A DNA stretch of 64,000 nucleotides. It comes from Trichormus variabilis 0441. Its GTDB lineage: Bacteria > Cyanobacteriota > Cyanobacteriia > Cyanobacteriales > Nostocaceae. The stretch is taken from positions 4,408,001-4,472,000 of the forward strand of contig NZ_CP047242.1 of assembly GCF_009856605.1 (NCBI RefSeq). The letters are read 5' to 3'. This document shows positions 29,406 to 40,094 of the stretch, one piece after another. Each line of letters starts with the position of its first letter. Positions within the stretch are counted from its first letter, which is position 1. A model generated the notes under the pieces. That model saw nothing but the letters and a program-made list of their open reading frames with translations. It made no database searches and was not told where the DNA came from. The position numbers and the translations under genes are program-made.

Positions 29406-30473
29406 ATGAAAATCGCTCAAGTTGCCCCCTTATGGGAACGAGTTCCACCTCCCAGTTATGGAGGTATTGAACTAGTAGTAAGTCACTTGACAAACGAACT
29501 AGTTCGTCGTGGTCATGAGGTAACATTATTTGCCTCTGGCGATTCTCAAACCTTGGCACATTTAGAAACAGTTTGTCCGCGTGCATTGCGCTTAGACAAA
29601 AATGTTCAAGACTATGCCGCTTATGAAACTTTAGAACTGAGCCAAGTTTACCAGAACGCGACGGAATTCGATATTATCCATTCTCATTTAGGGATTTCGG
29701 CTTTACCTTTAGCGAACTTGGTAAAAACCCCTACAGTACATACGCTGCATGGACATTTTACCAAAGATAACCAAAACGTCTTTAGTCATCATCATCAACA
29801 ACCATACGTTAGTATTAGCAACGCCCAGCGTCAAATTCATCTCAACTATATAAAAACCGTTTATAACGGTATTGAGCCAAAAGATTATCCGTTCATTTCT
29901 CAACCAAAAGAGCCGCCATATCTAGCATTTTTAGGACGCTTTTCTCCAGAAAAAGGCCCACATCAGGCGATCGCGATCGCTAAGCAGAGTGGTTGGCGTT
30001 TAAAGATGGCAGGAAAAGTTGATATAGTAGATGCCAAGTTTTTTGAACAAGAGATTCTTCCTCATATAGATGGTCAGCAAATTGAATATTTAGGCGAAAT
30101 TAACCATACAGAAAAAGCTGAACTACTAGGCAATGCTGCTGCTACTCTTTTTCCGATCAATTGGCAAGAACCTTTTGGTTTAGTGATGATTGAATCAATG
30201 GCAACTGGTACGCCAGTCATAGGGATGAATTTAGGTTCTGTACCTGAGGTGATCGACCAAGGCAAAACAGGTTTTATCTGCCGAACTTATGAAGAAATGA
30301 TTCAGATGATAGCTGTTACCTTGGAATTAGATCGTCGAGATTGTAGAGAATCCGTAGTCAACAAATTTAGCGTTAGCCACATGGTTGATGGGTATGAAGC
30401 GGTATATCAACAAATTATCAAAGACCGCGTTAACTTAAACGGTTATATCCACACAGCTAAAATCCGATTTTAA
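29406..30473 (+). CDS. Glycosyltransferase family 4
   Basis: GT-B fold transferase of 355 residues. The N-terminal domain starts MKIAQVAPLWERVPPPSYGGIELVVSHL, the usual nucleotide-sugar transferase opening with a Gly-Gly loop. The C-terminal domain shows FLGRFSPEKGPHQAIAIAK and the E-x7-E-like motif EPFGLVMIESMATGTPVI. Start ATG at 29406 fits the family opening better than 29370. A role in polysaccharide or glycolipid synthesis is likely, but acceptor and donor are unknown. Confidence 0.92.
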   Translation: MKIAQVAPLWERVPPPSYGGIELVVSHLTNELVRRGHEVTLFASGDSQTLAHLETVCPRALRLDKNVQDYAAYETLELSQVYQNATEFDIIHSHLGISALPLANLVKTPTVHTLHGHFTKDNQNVFSHHHQQPYVSISNAQRQIHLNYIKTVYNGIEPKDYPFISQPKEPPYLAFLGRFSPEKGPHQAIAIAKQSGWRLKMAGKVDIVDAKFFEQEILPHIDGQQIEYLGEINHTEKAELLGNAAATLFPINWQEPFGLVMIESMATGTPVIGMNLGSVPEVIDQGKTGFICRTYEEMIQMIAVTLELDRRDCRESVVNKFSVSHMVDGYEAVYQQIIKDRVNLNGYIHTAKIRF

Positions 30474-30524
30474 ACAACTTTTTTTACATTTTCAACAACA
30501 TTTTTCTTTTAGGAGGACATTGGT

Positions 30525-30716
30525 ATGAGTCTGCGAGCCAATAATTGCCCATGTTGCGGTGGTTCTCTCCTCCGCCATGTCCGTCACGGGGAACTATATT
30601 GGTTCTGCCTATCTTGCCGCCAAGAAGTCCCACTACTAACTAACAATAGTCGTTTACCGAATGTGGATACTCGCAATAATGGAGGAGTTGTCCAAACAAC
30701 TGTGAGCGTCGAATAG
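30525..30716 (+). CDS. Small zinc-ribbon protein
   Basis: 63-residue protein with two CxxC knuckles, CPCCGG and CLSCRQE, making a four-cysteine zinc ribbon, followed by a Thr/Asn-rich tail. AGGAGG at 30511-30516 gives an excellent ribosome-binding site. Similar short proteins occur in many cyanobacteria without known function. It could be cotranscribed with the glycosyltransferase 51 bases upstream. Confidence 0.78.
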   Translation: MSLRANNCPCCGGSLLRHVRHGELYWFCLSCRQEVPLLTNNSRLPNVDTRNNGGVVQTTVSVE

Positions 30717-31069
30717 GGAATAGGGAGGAGCCACTGCGTTGCAGGATTGATGACGACAGTCTGCTTAAGAGAGAAAACCTTTCTAGGCGACTGTCTTCCT
30801 GTTCATGCCTACTTAGTAAAAGGTATAGCTGGAGACTGGGGACTGGGTGAAAAATCCTGTTGTGTCTAGGTCGTATAATCTATCGATGTCCTAACACTAC
30901 TGGCAACAGCTATATAACTGTTGATGGTTGAATGTTGACAGACTTGAAAGCCTTTTATTGTCAGGGTTTTATCTTAGCTTGATTTCCTAATCTATCTGGC
31001 TACAGCTATAAGATCACTGTAAAGCTAGTTTATTTTTTATATTATTGAATACAGGCAATTCATTCTGAC
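30717..31069. other. Intergenic region with hairpins and the left inverted-repeat copy
   Basis: Contains a six-base-pair hairpin CAACAG-N8-CTGTTG at 30904-30923 and the 34-bp repeat at 30977-31010. No gene was recognised. Since the zinc-ribbon gene and the histidine kinase converge here, it also holds their 3' ends. Confidence 0.5.
30977..31010 (+). repeat. 34-bp inverted repeat, left copy
   Basis: Matches the reverse complement of 39474-39507 at 33 of 34 positions (one A/G difference, at base 31004). Together the copies bracket the kinase/DUF928/CHAT cluster. Core: GATTTCCTAATCTATC. Confidence 0.85.
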
Positions 31070-32383
31070 TTACTGACTAGAGATTGGCAAAGTAATAATA
31101 AATTTTGTTCCCTTACCCAAAGTTGACAAGCACTTAATTTGTCCGTTGTGCTTATCGACAATAATTTGCTGGGTGATGGCTAATCCTAGTCCAGTTCCCT
31201 TACCTACGGCCTTAGTTGTAAAAGATGGCTCAAAAATTCTGTCTTGCACCTCAGGAGGTATACCAAGAGCATTATCTTCAATGCAAATTGTTACACTTGC
31301 TTGCTCCTGATCAACCGATGTATTAATTGTAATTGTATGAGGTTCAGAAGCCTTTATTTCTTGATCTGAAAATTTCTGATGGAGATCATCAAAGGCATCA
31401 ATAGCGTTGGCAATAATGTTCATAAATACCTGGTTAAGCTGTCCAGGATAGCAAGTGATTGGTGGCAAAGTACCATATTCTTTGATCACCTCTATTTTTG
31501 GGCGATCGCTTTGGTCTTTCAGCCGATGTTTCAGTAACATTAAGGTGCTATTCATACCTTCATGAATTTGAAACTCTACTTTAGAGGAGATATCAGATCG
31601 GGCAAAGGTTCGCAGAGAAAGGCTGATATCCTTTAGCCGATCAATCCCTTGGTGCATGGATCCCAAAATTTTTGGTAAATCTTCTGCTAAATACTCTAAG
31701 TCAATTTCTTCAACTAGTTCTTCAATTTCCGGGTCCGAGTGTGATAATTTTTGCTGTTGGAGATGAACTAAACGAAGAATATCCTTGACATATTCCTCAA
31801 TATGAGAGCAATTTCCACTAATAAAACCAATCGGGTTATTAATCTCATGACCTATACCAGCAACAAGTTGTCCAAGGGTGGACATTTTTTCACTTTGGAT
31901 GAGTTGTATTTGGGTTTGCTTTAACTGTTGTAGAGATTGAGTCAATTCTGCTGTACGTTCTTGGACTTTTTGTTCCAGGGTGCGGGTGAGATGGGATATT
32001 TTCAGGTGTAACTTTAATCGAGCAATAACTTCTTCGTGTTGGAAGGGTTTGGTAATGTAGTCAACTGCACCAATTTCTAGTCCTTTGACTTTATCTGTAG
32101 CATCAGACAACGCTGTCATGAAAATGACCGGAGTATTCTGAGTGATGGGATTGGCTTTCAATCTACGGCAAGTTTCAAATCCATCAATACCCGGCATCAT
32201 GACATCAAGGAGAATCAAATCAGGATGAGCATATTCTGTTTGTTCTAGCGCCGACTCTCCATCCGTCGCCATGAGTGCTTTCCAACCACATCCCTGAACT
32301 GCTTCTGATAAAACTTTCAGATTATTGGGGTTGTCATCTACTAAAAGGACATATGTTGGCTGTACAAGAGGTTCTGCGATCAT
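31070..32383 (-). CDS. Response regulator-histidine kinase hybrid
   Basis: 437-residue signalling protein with an N-terminal receiver (phospho-acceptor D60 in [11 protein letters not shown]112 in TKPF), a coiled-coil linker, and a kinase core with H179 in [11 protein letters not shown]. The ATPase boxes [22 protein letters not shown], and [10 protein letters not shown] follow. The start overlaps the stop of the upstream CHASE2 kinase (ATGA), so the two are translationally coupled and the receiver may take phosphate from that partner. Output is unknown. Confidence 0.93.
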   Translation of the reverse strand: MIAEPLVQPTYVLLVDDNPNNLKVLSEAVQGCGWKALMATDGESALEQTEYAHPDLILLDVMMPGIDGFETCRRLKANPITQNTPVIFMTALSDATDKVKGLEIGAVDYITKPFQHEEVIARLKLHLKISHLTRTLEQKVQERTAELTQSLQQLKQTQIQLIQSEKMSTLGQLVAGIGHEINNPIGFISGNCSHIEEYVKDILRLVHLQQQKLSHSDPEIEELVEEIDLEYLAEDLPKILGSMHQGIDRLKDISLSLRTFARSDISSKVEFQIHEGMNSTLMLLKHRLKDQSDRPKIEVIKEYGTLPPITCYPGQLNQVFMNIIANAIDAFDDLHQKFSDQEIKASEPHTITINTSVDQEQASVTICIEDNALGIPPEVQDRIFEPSFTTKAVGKGTGLGLAITQQIIVDKHNGQIKCLSTLGKGTKFIITLPISSQ

Positions 32384-35187
32384 GGATGCGACTCCGTTAT
32401 AACGAATGATTTCAGGAACTGGCGAATTTTTGCGGTTTGGAAGTTGGTAGTGAGTTTACTCAACTCAGTGGCGAAGGGAGCTAGCTGACTATTATGCTGA
32501 ATTAGCTCTCTAAGAATTCCCTCAATCGCTGGTATATCCCCCATCATGGCCAGATGATAGAGTTCTTGCAAAACATCCTGTGATGGCAAAACCAATTCAG
32601 TATGAGTTGTATGTTCTGGTTGAGGAGATAAAGACAAAGATGCAGATGGGGTATAAATCCACTCGACTTGGAGTACCGATCGCAGCGCATTGAATAGTTC
32701 ATCAATTTGTAAAGGTTTCGGCAAAAACGCTGTTGCTCCAGCCTGCAAACTCCGTTGGCGATTTTCCTCGAATACGCTGGCACTAGAGACAATGATGGGG
32801 ATAGAACTAGTTTGTGGATTCTCTTGTAGCTGAACCATTAGCTCAAAGCCATCCATATTAGGCATAGCTAAATCAAGCAGAATCAAATCCGGATGATGTT
32901 CATGTGCCATCTGTAGTCCTTGTTTGCCGTCGCTTGCTTCTAGGGTTTGACAGCCAATTTCTTGTAGCAGACTGTTCAACATAGAACGGTGGTTGTCATC
33001 ATCATCGACAATCAAAATTTGCGGCGCGTTACCCTGAATACCAATGATTTTCTGGTGCGTTGGGGCGTAGGTCTGCCAATCATGGGCAATTGGCACTGGA
33101 AGTGTCAAATCCAACCAGAAGATACTTCCTTCACCCAGGCGACTCTGTACCTGAATTTGGCTACCCATTAATTCGGCAATTCTTTGACTGATGGCTAATC
33201 CTAAACCAGTACCTTCAGATTGCCGTCTGTAATCACCTACTTGCTCAAAAGCCAAGAAGATTTTCTCTAGCTGCTCTGGGGACATACCCACGCCTGTATC
33301 TTCAATCTGGAAACGAAGTTTGGCAACAGAGGATTGTTGATTATCCTGATCTTGAGTGTCTAGTAACTCTACTTTAAAAGCCACCTCGCCGCTATCCGTA
33401 AATTTGACAGCATTACCTAGTAAATTGATCAACACTTGCCTTAGGCGTTTTTCATCCACCTCTATGACTGTTGGTAGGCGATCGCCCACGGAGACTTTAA
33501 ATGCAATCCCCTTTTGCGCTGCTCGGATACTACAAATCTCGCTCACACCATGTAAGAAAGTTAGCAGATGTACATTAGCCTCCACCAACTCTAATTTACG
33601 AGCTTCAATTTTTGACAAGTCAAGAATGTCATTAATCAGTAGCAAAAGATGTGAGCCACATTGGTGAATAATGTTCACTCCCTCTAAGTCTTTCTCTTTC
33701 AGATTCGGTGATACCTCTAGCACCTGAGCAAAACCAAGGATGCCATTCAGTGGTGTGCGTAGTTCGTGGCTCATATTTGCCAGAAACTCACTTTTAGCTT
33801 GGTTAGCAGCGTCGGCAGCTTGCTTGGCTTCCAGTAGTTCATGAGTCCGTTCTTGGACTTTTAACTCTAGGGTTTTGGAATAATCTAAAAGTTGGCTATT
33901 GGCAATTTCTAATTGCTGATTTGCTTCTTCTAACTTCTGCTGTTTATAGGCATTAGTTGTGGCAATCACACTAACGATGAAAGCGGCTAAGGGGGGTGTG
34001 ACCGGAATCAAAACACCATGCAGAAACATTCCATAGCCACCTCCCAGAAATGCCCCACTGATGGATGTGGTTGTCCAAAGAATTTTTCCGCCTGGAATCC
34101 TTCGTCCACTGCGTGCGCTAGCTAACAACCAACTACCGCTAGAACCGATCACAGACCATAAAATAATCCAGCCCGCCATAGACAATCCAGAAACACCACG
34201 TAGATTCGCTTTCCCTGTTCTTGCCCCTCGTACCAGTTGATGAGCAATATTGGCATGGATCACAACACCTGGTGTAGGTTTTTGAGCAGACATCAAGGAG
34301 GAGCTAAAAGGTGTACTAAAGAAATCGTTGGTACTGGCAGCAGTTGAACCGATAAAAACCATGCGATCGCGCATCAGTTCTGGAGGAATTTTCCCTGCCA
34401 ACACATGGCGCATGGTAACTGTGCGAAAGGCTGCTTCTGAGCCGTACCAGTTAAGTAAAATTTGATACCCACCTAAGTCAGAATCCGTATAACCCGCACT
34501 TAAATTTTGTAGTGGTAAGTGTATTTGCTTACCCAAGCGAAACTTCTGCTGTTTGGCATCAACTGATTCTAAGGTGATTTTTTCGGCTTCTAGGTATTTG
34601 AGCGCTACAAGAGTTGCTAGTCCGGCTTTGATTTTACCTTCTTCTTGGGTATCGACCGCAGTCAAGAGGGCGCGACGCACATGGCGATCGCCATCCAACA
34701 CCAAATCAGCTAATCCTATTTGGTCATTTTTTTTCAGTGCAGGTGGCGGATTGACACGCTCACCAGTGATTTTCTCAACTCCAATCAAATTGGGCGTAGT
34801 ATGGAAAACTTCCACGAGTTGTTCATGGCCTTTACCTTCTGGTAAATCCCGATACAGATCCAAGCCAATGGCACGGGGTTGTTGCGATCGGATTTTTTCT
34901 AGTAACTCTGCCAGTGAGCTATCTGGAATCGGCCATTTACCAACTGATTGGATATCCCGCTCATCAATTGTGACAATGATGATTTCGTCAGCTATTGTAT
35001 TGTGGGAACACACCAGAAGGGTATTTGCTTCACACGAACGCAGTCGCACCCATTCATCACGAAGTTTCCACTCAAGCAAATTGAAAATTCCTAACGATTG
35101 TCCGACAATAATCGTTAAGGCAACACTAGGCGTAATAATCAAGACAGTGCGAGTGCGCTGGATGAAAGCTTGGAATTTGCGCCACAT
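32380..35187 (-). CDS. CHASE2-domain hybrid histidine kinase
   Basis: Sensor kinase of about 935 residues. The ATG at 35185-35187 is chosen because the upstream in-frame part is repeat-derived. Order: one membrane helix (about 14-35), an extracellular CHASE2 sensor (about 45-325), two or three membrane helices (about 335-410), coiled coil, HisKA with H474 in [13 protein letters not shown], HATPase, a receiver (about 745-865, with [15 protein letters not shown]), and a helical tail that may be an Hpt-like or other phosphotransfer region. The downstream kinase overlaps by four bases. Confidence 0.93.
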   Translation of the reverse strand: MWRKFQAFIQRTRTVLIITPSVALTIIVGQSLGIFNLLEWKLRDEWVRLRSCEANTLLVCSHNTIADEIIIVTIDERDIQSVGKWPIPDSSLAELLEKIRSQQPRAIGLDLYRDLPEGKGHEQLVEVFHTTPNLIGVEKITGERVNPPPALKKNDQIGLADLVLDGDRHVRRALLTAVDTQEEGKIKAGLATLVALKYLEAEKITLESVDAKQQKFRLGKQIHLPLQNLSAGYTDSDLGGYQILLNWYGSEAAFRTVTMRHVLAGKIPPELMRDRMVFIGSTAASTNDFFSTPFSSSLMSAQKPTPGVVIHANIAHQLVRGARTGKANLRGVSGLSMAGWIILWSVIGSSGSWLLASARSGRRIPGGKILWTTTSISGAFLGGGYGMFLHGVLIPVTPPLAAFIVSVIATTNAYKQQKLEEANQQLEIANSQLLDYSKTLELKVQERTHELLEAKQAADAANQAKSEFLANMSHELRTPLNGILGFAQVLEVSPNLKEKDLEGVNIIHQCGSHLLLLINDILDLSKIEARKLELVEANVHLLTFLHGVSEICSIRAAQKGIAFKVSVGDRLPTVIEVDEKRLRQVLINLLGNAVKFTDSGEVAFKVELLDTQDQDNQQSSVAKLRFQIEDTGVGMSPEQLEKIFLAFEQVGDYRRQSEGTGLGLAISQRIAELMGSQIQVQSRLGEGSIFWLDLTLPVPIAHDWQTYAPTHQKIIGIQGNAPQILIVDDDDNHRSMLNSLLQEIGCQTLEASDGKQGLQMAHEHHPDLILLDLAMPNMDGFELMVQLQENPQTSSIPIIVSSASVFEENRQRSLQAGATAFLPKPLQIDELFNALRSVLQVEWIYTPSASLSLSPQPEHTTHTELVLPSQDVLQELYHLAMMGDIPAIEGILRELIQHNSQLAPFATELSKLTTNFQTAKIRQFLKSFVITESHP

Positions 35188-35284
35188 AGTTCCGTCACAC
35201 GCTTTAATTAAAATTGATGAGCATTGGGGATTAGGGATTGGGTTTGAGGAATAAATTTTTCTGGTTCCCAATCCCTAATCTTGA

Positions 35285-36337
35285 TTAATTAGCAGATGCT
35301 AATAACGGAGCTTTAACAATCTCCTTCAAGCTAACTGAAGAAAGGAGTTCTTCCCATTGCTTGACGATAGTTGCATTATTGGGTTGAGATGTGTGCAGGG
35401 TAGCCAGTGTTTCTACACAGTCATACCAAACGCCAGATTTACCGAAAGCAGTTGCCAACTTCAACGCATCCCTCTGCTGCATTGCTGTTGCCAGTTCAGC
35501 AGTGGGTTGGATGCGCTGAATCCAACCATCAACGTAAGGTGTACTAGGATTGAGTTTTCCATCTACCTTCAGTGCCAGAAACCACTGATAGTTCTTCCCT
35601 ACGGCTAAAGCTGGTGCGTCTGCTGGTAATCTTACTCCCATAACCCCAGCTTTCCCAGAAACAGGAATGGTTGTTTGATACTGCGTATTGCCGGCTTCAT
35701 CCTTGAGACTGAAGACAGCCTCTTCTGCATTAGTAGTAGGTATATACACCATAATGGTGGGACGCTCAGATACCGTGGTGCCGTAGAAGCTTTGGGGTAA
35801 GAGTGCAATTAGGGCTGCTGGACCTGCCGCTCCCACAATTGAAGGATTCAAGTAGTAAGTACCAACGCGAGAAGCTCCTCCACTTGCCTCTTGAGGTGCG
35901 CCTTTGTCAGAAGCGGGAGTAAAGAGGTTGCCTCTGGAAGCTCCTCCACTTGCTTGTCTAGGAGCAGCATTGCGAGAATTGGGAGTAAAGAGATTACCTC
36001 TGGAAGCTCCTCCACTTGCGTGCCTGGGAGCGGCATTGCGAGAATTGGGAGTAAAGAGATTACCTCTGGAAGCTCCTCCAGTTGCTTGTCTAGGAGCGGC
36101 ATTGCGAGAATTGGGAGTAAAGAGATTACCTCTGGAAGCTCCTCCAGTTGCTTGTCTAGGAGCGGCATTGCGAGAATTGGGAGTAAAGAGGTTGCCTCTG
36201 GAAGCTCCTCCAGTTGCTTGTCTAGGAGCGCCGCTATCGATTGGTGGGGTAAAGGTTATACCGTAGGCACTATTCCACATACCGCTAGTCATTAGAGCAA
36301 TCAAGCCTAATGTACTAGCTAAATATCCAAGTCTCAT
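35285..36337 (-). CDS. DUF928 family protein with six 22-residue repeats
   Basis: Exported protein of 350 residues. A signal peptide (MRLGYLASTLGLIALMTSG...AYG) is followed by 22-residue repeats of the type APRQATGGASR-GNLFTPNSRNA (residues 37-157), then the DUF928 domain (AALIALLPQSFYGTTVSERPTIMVYIP onward). The repeat region is flexible and probably surface-exposed. It lies between the CHASE2 kinase and the CHAT protein on the same strand. DUF928, CHASE2 and CHAT genes are often neighbours in cyanobacteria, as far as I recall. Confidence 0.85.
   Translation of the reverse strand: MRLGYLASTLGLIALMTSGMWNSAYGITFTPPIDSGAPRQATGGASRGNLFTPNSRNAAPRQATGGASRGNLFTPNSRNAAPRQATGGASRGNLFTPNSRNAAPRHASGGASRGNLFTPNSRNAAPRQASGGASRGNLFTPASDKGAPQEASGGASRVGTYYLNPSIVGAAGPAALIALLPQSFYGTTVSERPTIMVYIPTTNAEEAVFSLKDEAGNTQYQTTIPVSGKAGVMGVRLPADAPALAVGKNYQWFLALKVDGKLNPSTPYVDGWIQRIQPTAELATAMQQRDALKLATAFGKSGVWYDCVETLATLHTSQPNNATIVKQWEELLSSVSLKEIVKAPLLASAN
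35867..36229 (-). repeat. 66-bp tandem repeat in the DUF928 gene
   Basis: Five full 66-bp units and a sixth half unit encode the 22-residue repeat. Units 2-4 are almost identical at the DNA level, a sign of recent expansion, while the last two are diverged (HASGG, QASGG, PQEASGG). Confidence 0.9.
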
Positions 36338-36525
36338 GATTCTATCCCTTGTTTGATGAAAGGTAATACTAAGTAGATTTATTCTGATTGCGGGAAGAAG
36401 CGTGTAAGGTCTCTTTGGCTACTGATCAAAGTGAAGAATAGCTGATACCAATATAAACCAACTCTGGCTAAATATAGGTAAAAGATATTGCGAAGATTTT
36501 AATTTATAACCGTATTATTACTGAA

Positions 36526-39081
36526 TTAAAGCCAGTTACCAACCAGAACGAAAGCAGACCAAAAGAAAGGATCTTGGAAATCAGTTTGATGAATCAGGTT
36601 GATTTGGGCTTGCCTCAATGCTTCGGCTTTGGTGATTTTTGGCTTTCGTAGTTGGTCATAGAAGCGCGTCATCAGCATTTCAGCAGCTTTATCTTTGACA
36701 GGCCAGAGGGTGGCAATAGTTGAGCGAGCGCCGGATTTGACCGCTAAGCCTGCCAGTCCCAGAACGGCGCGATCATCTCCAGTTGCAGTATCGCAGGCAC
36801 TTAGTACCAATAATTCGATCGCTTTTGATGAATCACCACTACGATTCTTGAGTAGTTCAGACAACTCTTTGACATTTACTTGTCCATCCCAAGTCAATAA
36901 AAAAGTATCTTCGATACGGGAGCTGAACTGTCCGTGGGTAGCGAGGTGAACGACATCGGCATAGCTAGACTTGATACGATCTGCTAGGGCTTGACTGGTG
37001 AATTTCTGGTTCAATAGCATAGAAGAAGCTATTGTCTGAGAGATTTGCTTCACTTCTGATTCCACGGCAGGTAAGGCAGCAAAACCAGAGCGGGATTCGC
37101 TAATACCACCGATGATTGCCTTAATTTTGTTTTGCTCCAGGGATTGAGCAGCTATTAATTGCAACCCTGGTGAGAGAGCCACTGCATATTTCTCGATCAG
37201 ATATTGGTGTCCATCGAACAGAGCAGCTATTGGTATATTCCGCAACTTGCCATCTAAAACAAATACTAGTGTTTTAGTATTTTTAAATGCTTGTTCTGCT
37301 TCTGCCGGACGAATCAGCCAATCATACACTTGTTGAGACAATCGCACCCTGTCTTGGGAATTGGAAACAGGGTTGAGGGCTACTAACAAATTATCAAGAG
37401 TTTGTTCGATATCAGCTTGAGATTTACGGGTTACATAGTAACGCAGAGGCTGTCCAGCTTGGGAGAGAATCACCGCTAGGCGATCGCTGAGAATAATCGG
37501 ATAAATAACCGTCGCGGTTGGGTCAACTTTGTCAATTTGCTGGGCTTTATCTAAGCAAGCTTCGCGGAAAAAGTTATCAAGTTCAGCAATTTGTAACGAT
37601 TCGATCAATTCACGAGCCTGCATTAAAGCAGTCTGGGTTGGTTGTTCTTCTAGAAGTAGACCTACTAACTCCCGATAGACAGGCTCTACACTTTCGCGGA
37701 AAGAAAATTGAACCTCCGGGTTCACTGCAACCATATCTCCCCGCAATGCTTTTAATGACTTAACTGCTTCCGTATAAGCTGTAATCGCTTTTGGGCGATC
37801 GCCCTGTTGCTTAAACAACTGTCCTACTTGCCATGCTGATTGAGCGATGATGTCGTCAGCTTGGAGTTGACGGGCAATATTGAGGGATTGTTGGGCTACT
37901 TCCTTGGCTTCCGTCCACTGCTTTGTCCGACGGTAGAGTTGCCCCCACTGATACAGTGCATAAGCTTGGGCTGGAGAATCTTCAATCTGTTGTGCAGACT
38001 TAACAGTCAATGCCATCAGTTGTGCCAAATCTTTAATTGGTAAAACTTGGTCAGGTTTTTCCAAGCGATTCAATGTAGCCACAAAATTAATGGCTGCGTA
38101 GAGTGAGCTATGGCTGGGTGGTAGTTCTGATAACTGTTGTTGTAATTGAGGTGCTAGGGGAACTGCATATTCTAGTTTGTCGTAATCTATCAATAATTTG
38201 AACCGAGCTAAACGCGCTTGCAAGGATTCATTTGGATTGGTGGCTACTTTTTCTGCGTCTTCAAAGTAATTTAATGCCACTTCTGGATCTTGGAAGTCAG
38301 AGGCAACTTTCCCCAGACTCGCAAGAATAGAACTTAAATGAGTTTTAGCGTCGATTTTATTGGCGGTGGCTAAACTTTGTTCTAAAATTAGCTGACTTTT
38401 ATTATCACCGATCGCGTGCAACGTTAAACCTAGCGATCGCAACCCACTCACTTTAACTTCCGAATCTGGCATTTCTTGTAGCTTTTGCGTTAATATCTCC
38501 AATTGTTGTTTCGAGCGGCGATAAAATCCCAAGCTTTGTAAGGCTTGTGCTTGATTGATTTGACTACCCAAGCTGCCCACATTGTCGCCTGCTTGTTCAT
38601 AATATTTTTGAGCTTGTTGCCAAATTTCCAGCGCGTTTTCCGCTTTGCCAGTACGTAATTGTAAATTTGCCTGAGTATTTAATATCTGCGCCCAGATAAT
38701 CGCATCAACAGAAGGTTGAGCCGTTTGCAGAATTTTCACACTTTGCTCGATAGATTGTCTGGCGATGTCCCACTGATTGAGTTCCTGTTGTGCTAATGAT
38801 AAGTAACTCAAGCTGAGAGCTTCATTAGTGCGATCGCCTTGGATATGATATCTCTGTGCAGCCGTTTGCCATGTTGTAGCAGCTTCCGCAAAACGTCCTG
38901 CATGGTAGAGGTTTCGTCCTTGTTCTAACCCGTTGGTAGTTTGAGGAGTGGATAATGACACATTGAGAGTTGTCTGTAACGGTATGGATGCTTTTGCAGG
39001 AGTGATGGTTACCGCTAAACAAAAGCTCAGAATACTTAAGCACAGATAAAGCCAAGGATTTTTTTTGATGGGAAAAATCAT
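36526..39081 (-). CDS. TPR-CHAT protein (caspase-like protease domain)
   Basis: 851-residue protein with a signal peptide (PWLYLCLSILSFCLAVTITPAKA), about a dozen tetratricopeptide repeats (residues 50-430), and a C-terminal CHAT domain. The catalytic dyad is visible: H716 in VVHLATHGQ and C763 in VLSACDTATG. CHAT domains are caspase-like cysteine proteases, some of which act in programmed cell death or cleavage of partners. Export to the periplasm is inferred from the signal sequence. Being next to two kinases and an exported DUF928 protein suggests regulated envelope signalling. Confidence 0.92.
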   Translation of the reverse strand: MIFPIKKNPWLYLCLSILSFCLAVTITPAKASIPLQTTLNVSLSTPQTTNGLEQGRNLYHAGRFAEAATTWQTAAQRYHIQGDRTNEALSLSYLSLAQQELNQWDIARQSIEQSVKILQTAQPSVDAIIWAQILNTQANLQLRTGKAENALEIWQQAQKYYEQAGDNVGSLGSQINQAQALQSLGFYRRSKQQLEILTQKLQEMPDSEVKVSGLRSLGLTLHAIGDNKSQLILEQSLATANKIDAKTHLSSILASLGKVASDFQDPEVALNYFEDAEKVATNPNESLQARLARFKLLIDYDKLEYAVPLAPQLQQQLSELPPSHSSLYAAINFVATLNRLEKPDQVLPIKDLAQLMALTVKSAQQIEDSPAQAYALYQWGQLYRRTKQWTEAKEVAQQSLNIARQLQADDIIAQSAWQVGQLFKQQGDRPKAITAYTEAVKSLKALRGDMVAVNPEVQFSFRESVEPVYRELVGLLLEEQPTQTALMQARELIESLQIAELDNFFREACLDKAQQIDKVDPTATVIYPIILSDRLAVILSQAGQPLRYYVTRKSQADIEQTLDNLLVALNPVSNSQDRVRLSQQVYDWLIRPAEAEQAFKNTKTLVFVLDGKLRNIPIAALFDGHQYLIEKYAVALSPGLQLIAAQSLEQNKIKAIIGGISESRSGFAALPAVESEVKQISQTIASSMLLNQKFTSQALADRIKSSYADVVHLATHGQFSSRIEDTFLLTWDGQVNVKELSELLKNRSGDSSKAIELLVLSACDTATGDDRAVLGLAGLAVKSGARSTIATLWPVKDKAAEMLMTRFYDQLRKPKITKAEALRQAQINLIHQTDFQDPFFWSAFVLVGNWL

Positions 39082-39878
39082 AAAAATTACTGATAAATTT
39101 GCTGTTTAGAGGTTTCCATAAAACGATTCATCTTGCATACTTATATTGCCCAGGTATAGCTGTGAACTATCAATGGAGACCTGATTTTACCTTTGTGTAT
39201 CTATTCAAATCCTTGTGGGGAGTACAAAATTCAAAATTAATCACCCCATGAATCAATCTGGAGTCTTGCATCCTACTTTATTTTTGGTCAATTACTTCCA
39301 TTTTGAGAAACAACACTACAGGTTAATGGTTGGTGTGAATAGGCAAAATACTCATCTGCGATCAACTCAATTTTGCTGTCAGCCTTACGATGTCGAGAAT
39401 TAGCCTGGATAAAGATGTCTGGTCATGCTAGGTGCTTGAGTCGTTAGCTCATCGGTGTTCCGGTATGCAGAGATATAGCCGTAGCCAGATAGATTAGGAA
39501 ATCAAGCAATGACTTTTTGATAACTCCTTAAATGATTGACATCTATCTATTGGATTAAATCTCTATAAAAATGTAAACAAGCGAAATATTGAACGCTTTT
39601 ATACTCATAAGTTAACCCTTCTTTCTACTAACAAAGTGGTAATAAATGATAAAGCTAAACATCGGTTTTTATTATTCTATTTAAATTAGAAAAAGATTGA
39701 CAAATATAATTTCTCGGTTTTCATATAAGGTATTGATAATTACAATGTAACTTTATGTTAGATAATACTTCAGTAGAAACAAATGTTCAATCAAAGTAAT
39801 TCTTAAGAATGATGAACAGATGAGTTGAAATTTGGAATTATGGCAACAGCATCGCCACAAAATATGAGGTAAAAATAT
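39082..39878. other. Long intergenic region with the right inverted-repeat copy
   Basis: About 800 bases between the leftward CHAT gene and the rightward small membrane protein. It holds the 34-bp repeat at 39474-39507. A 62-codon frame at 39215-39403 has no ribosome-binding site and is rejected. The right half (39600-39870) is very AT-rich and should contain the promoter of the next gene. Confidence 0.5.
39474..39507 (-). repeat. 34-bp inverted repeat, right copy
   Basis: Reverse complement of the copy at 30977-31010, 33 of 34 identical. It lies about 390 bases upstream of the CHAT start codon and about 370 bases upstream of the small gene before psaB2. Confidence 0.85.
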
Positions 39879-40094
39879 ATGCGATTACCAGAAATTCAAA
39901 CGATAGAAAATACACTCGATGATATTAATCGTCAAATTCCCGACAAAGCTGAATCTATCACTTCGGTAGGAAGAGATAATAAAATCAATGATCCAGATTT
40001 ATCATATAAGCGATTGCTTTACGGCTTGGCTTTGGTAATATTAGCGGCTTTCCTATTTGTTGCTGCCATTTACTACGGAGTTATCAACCCTTAA
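39879..40094 (+). CDS. Small single-helix membrane protein upstream of psaB2 (PsaX-like tail?)
   Basis: 71 residues: a hydrophilic N-terminal 45 residues, then one membrane helix (LLYGLALVILAAFLFVAAIYYGVI). The segment FLFVAAIYYGVI resembles the helix end FLVAAYYF of PsaX, the small photosystem I subunit of cyanobacteria, though it is longer at the N-terminus. I recall that comparison from memory, not from an alignment. GAGGTAA at 39865-39871 could be its ribosome-binding site. It is the only gene close to the second psaB. Confidence 0.6.
   Translation: MRLPEIQTIENTLDDINRQIPDKAESITSVGRDNKINDPDLSYKRLLYGLALVILAAFLFVAAIYYGVINP

Noticed and set aside
35867..36229. 66-bp periodic repeat as CRISPR or as separate plus-strand genes
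   Set aside because: The repeat is in frame within the DUF928 gene, and no spacer differs; the open plus-strand frames arise only from periodicity.
39215..39403. 62-codon frame upstream of the inverted repeat
   Set aside because: No ribosome-binding site, ordinary intergenic composition.
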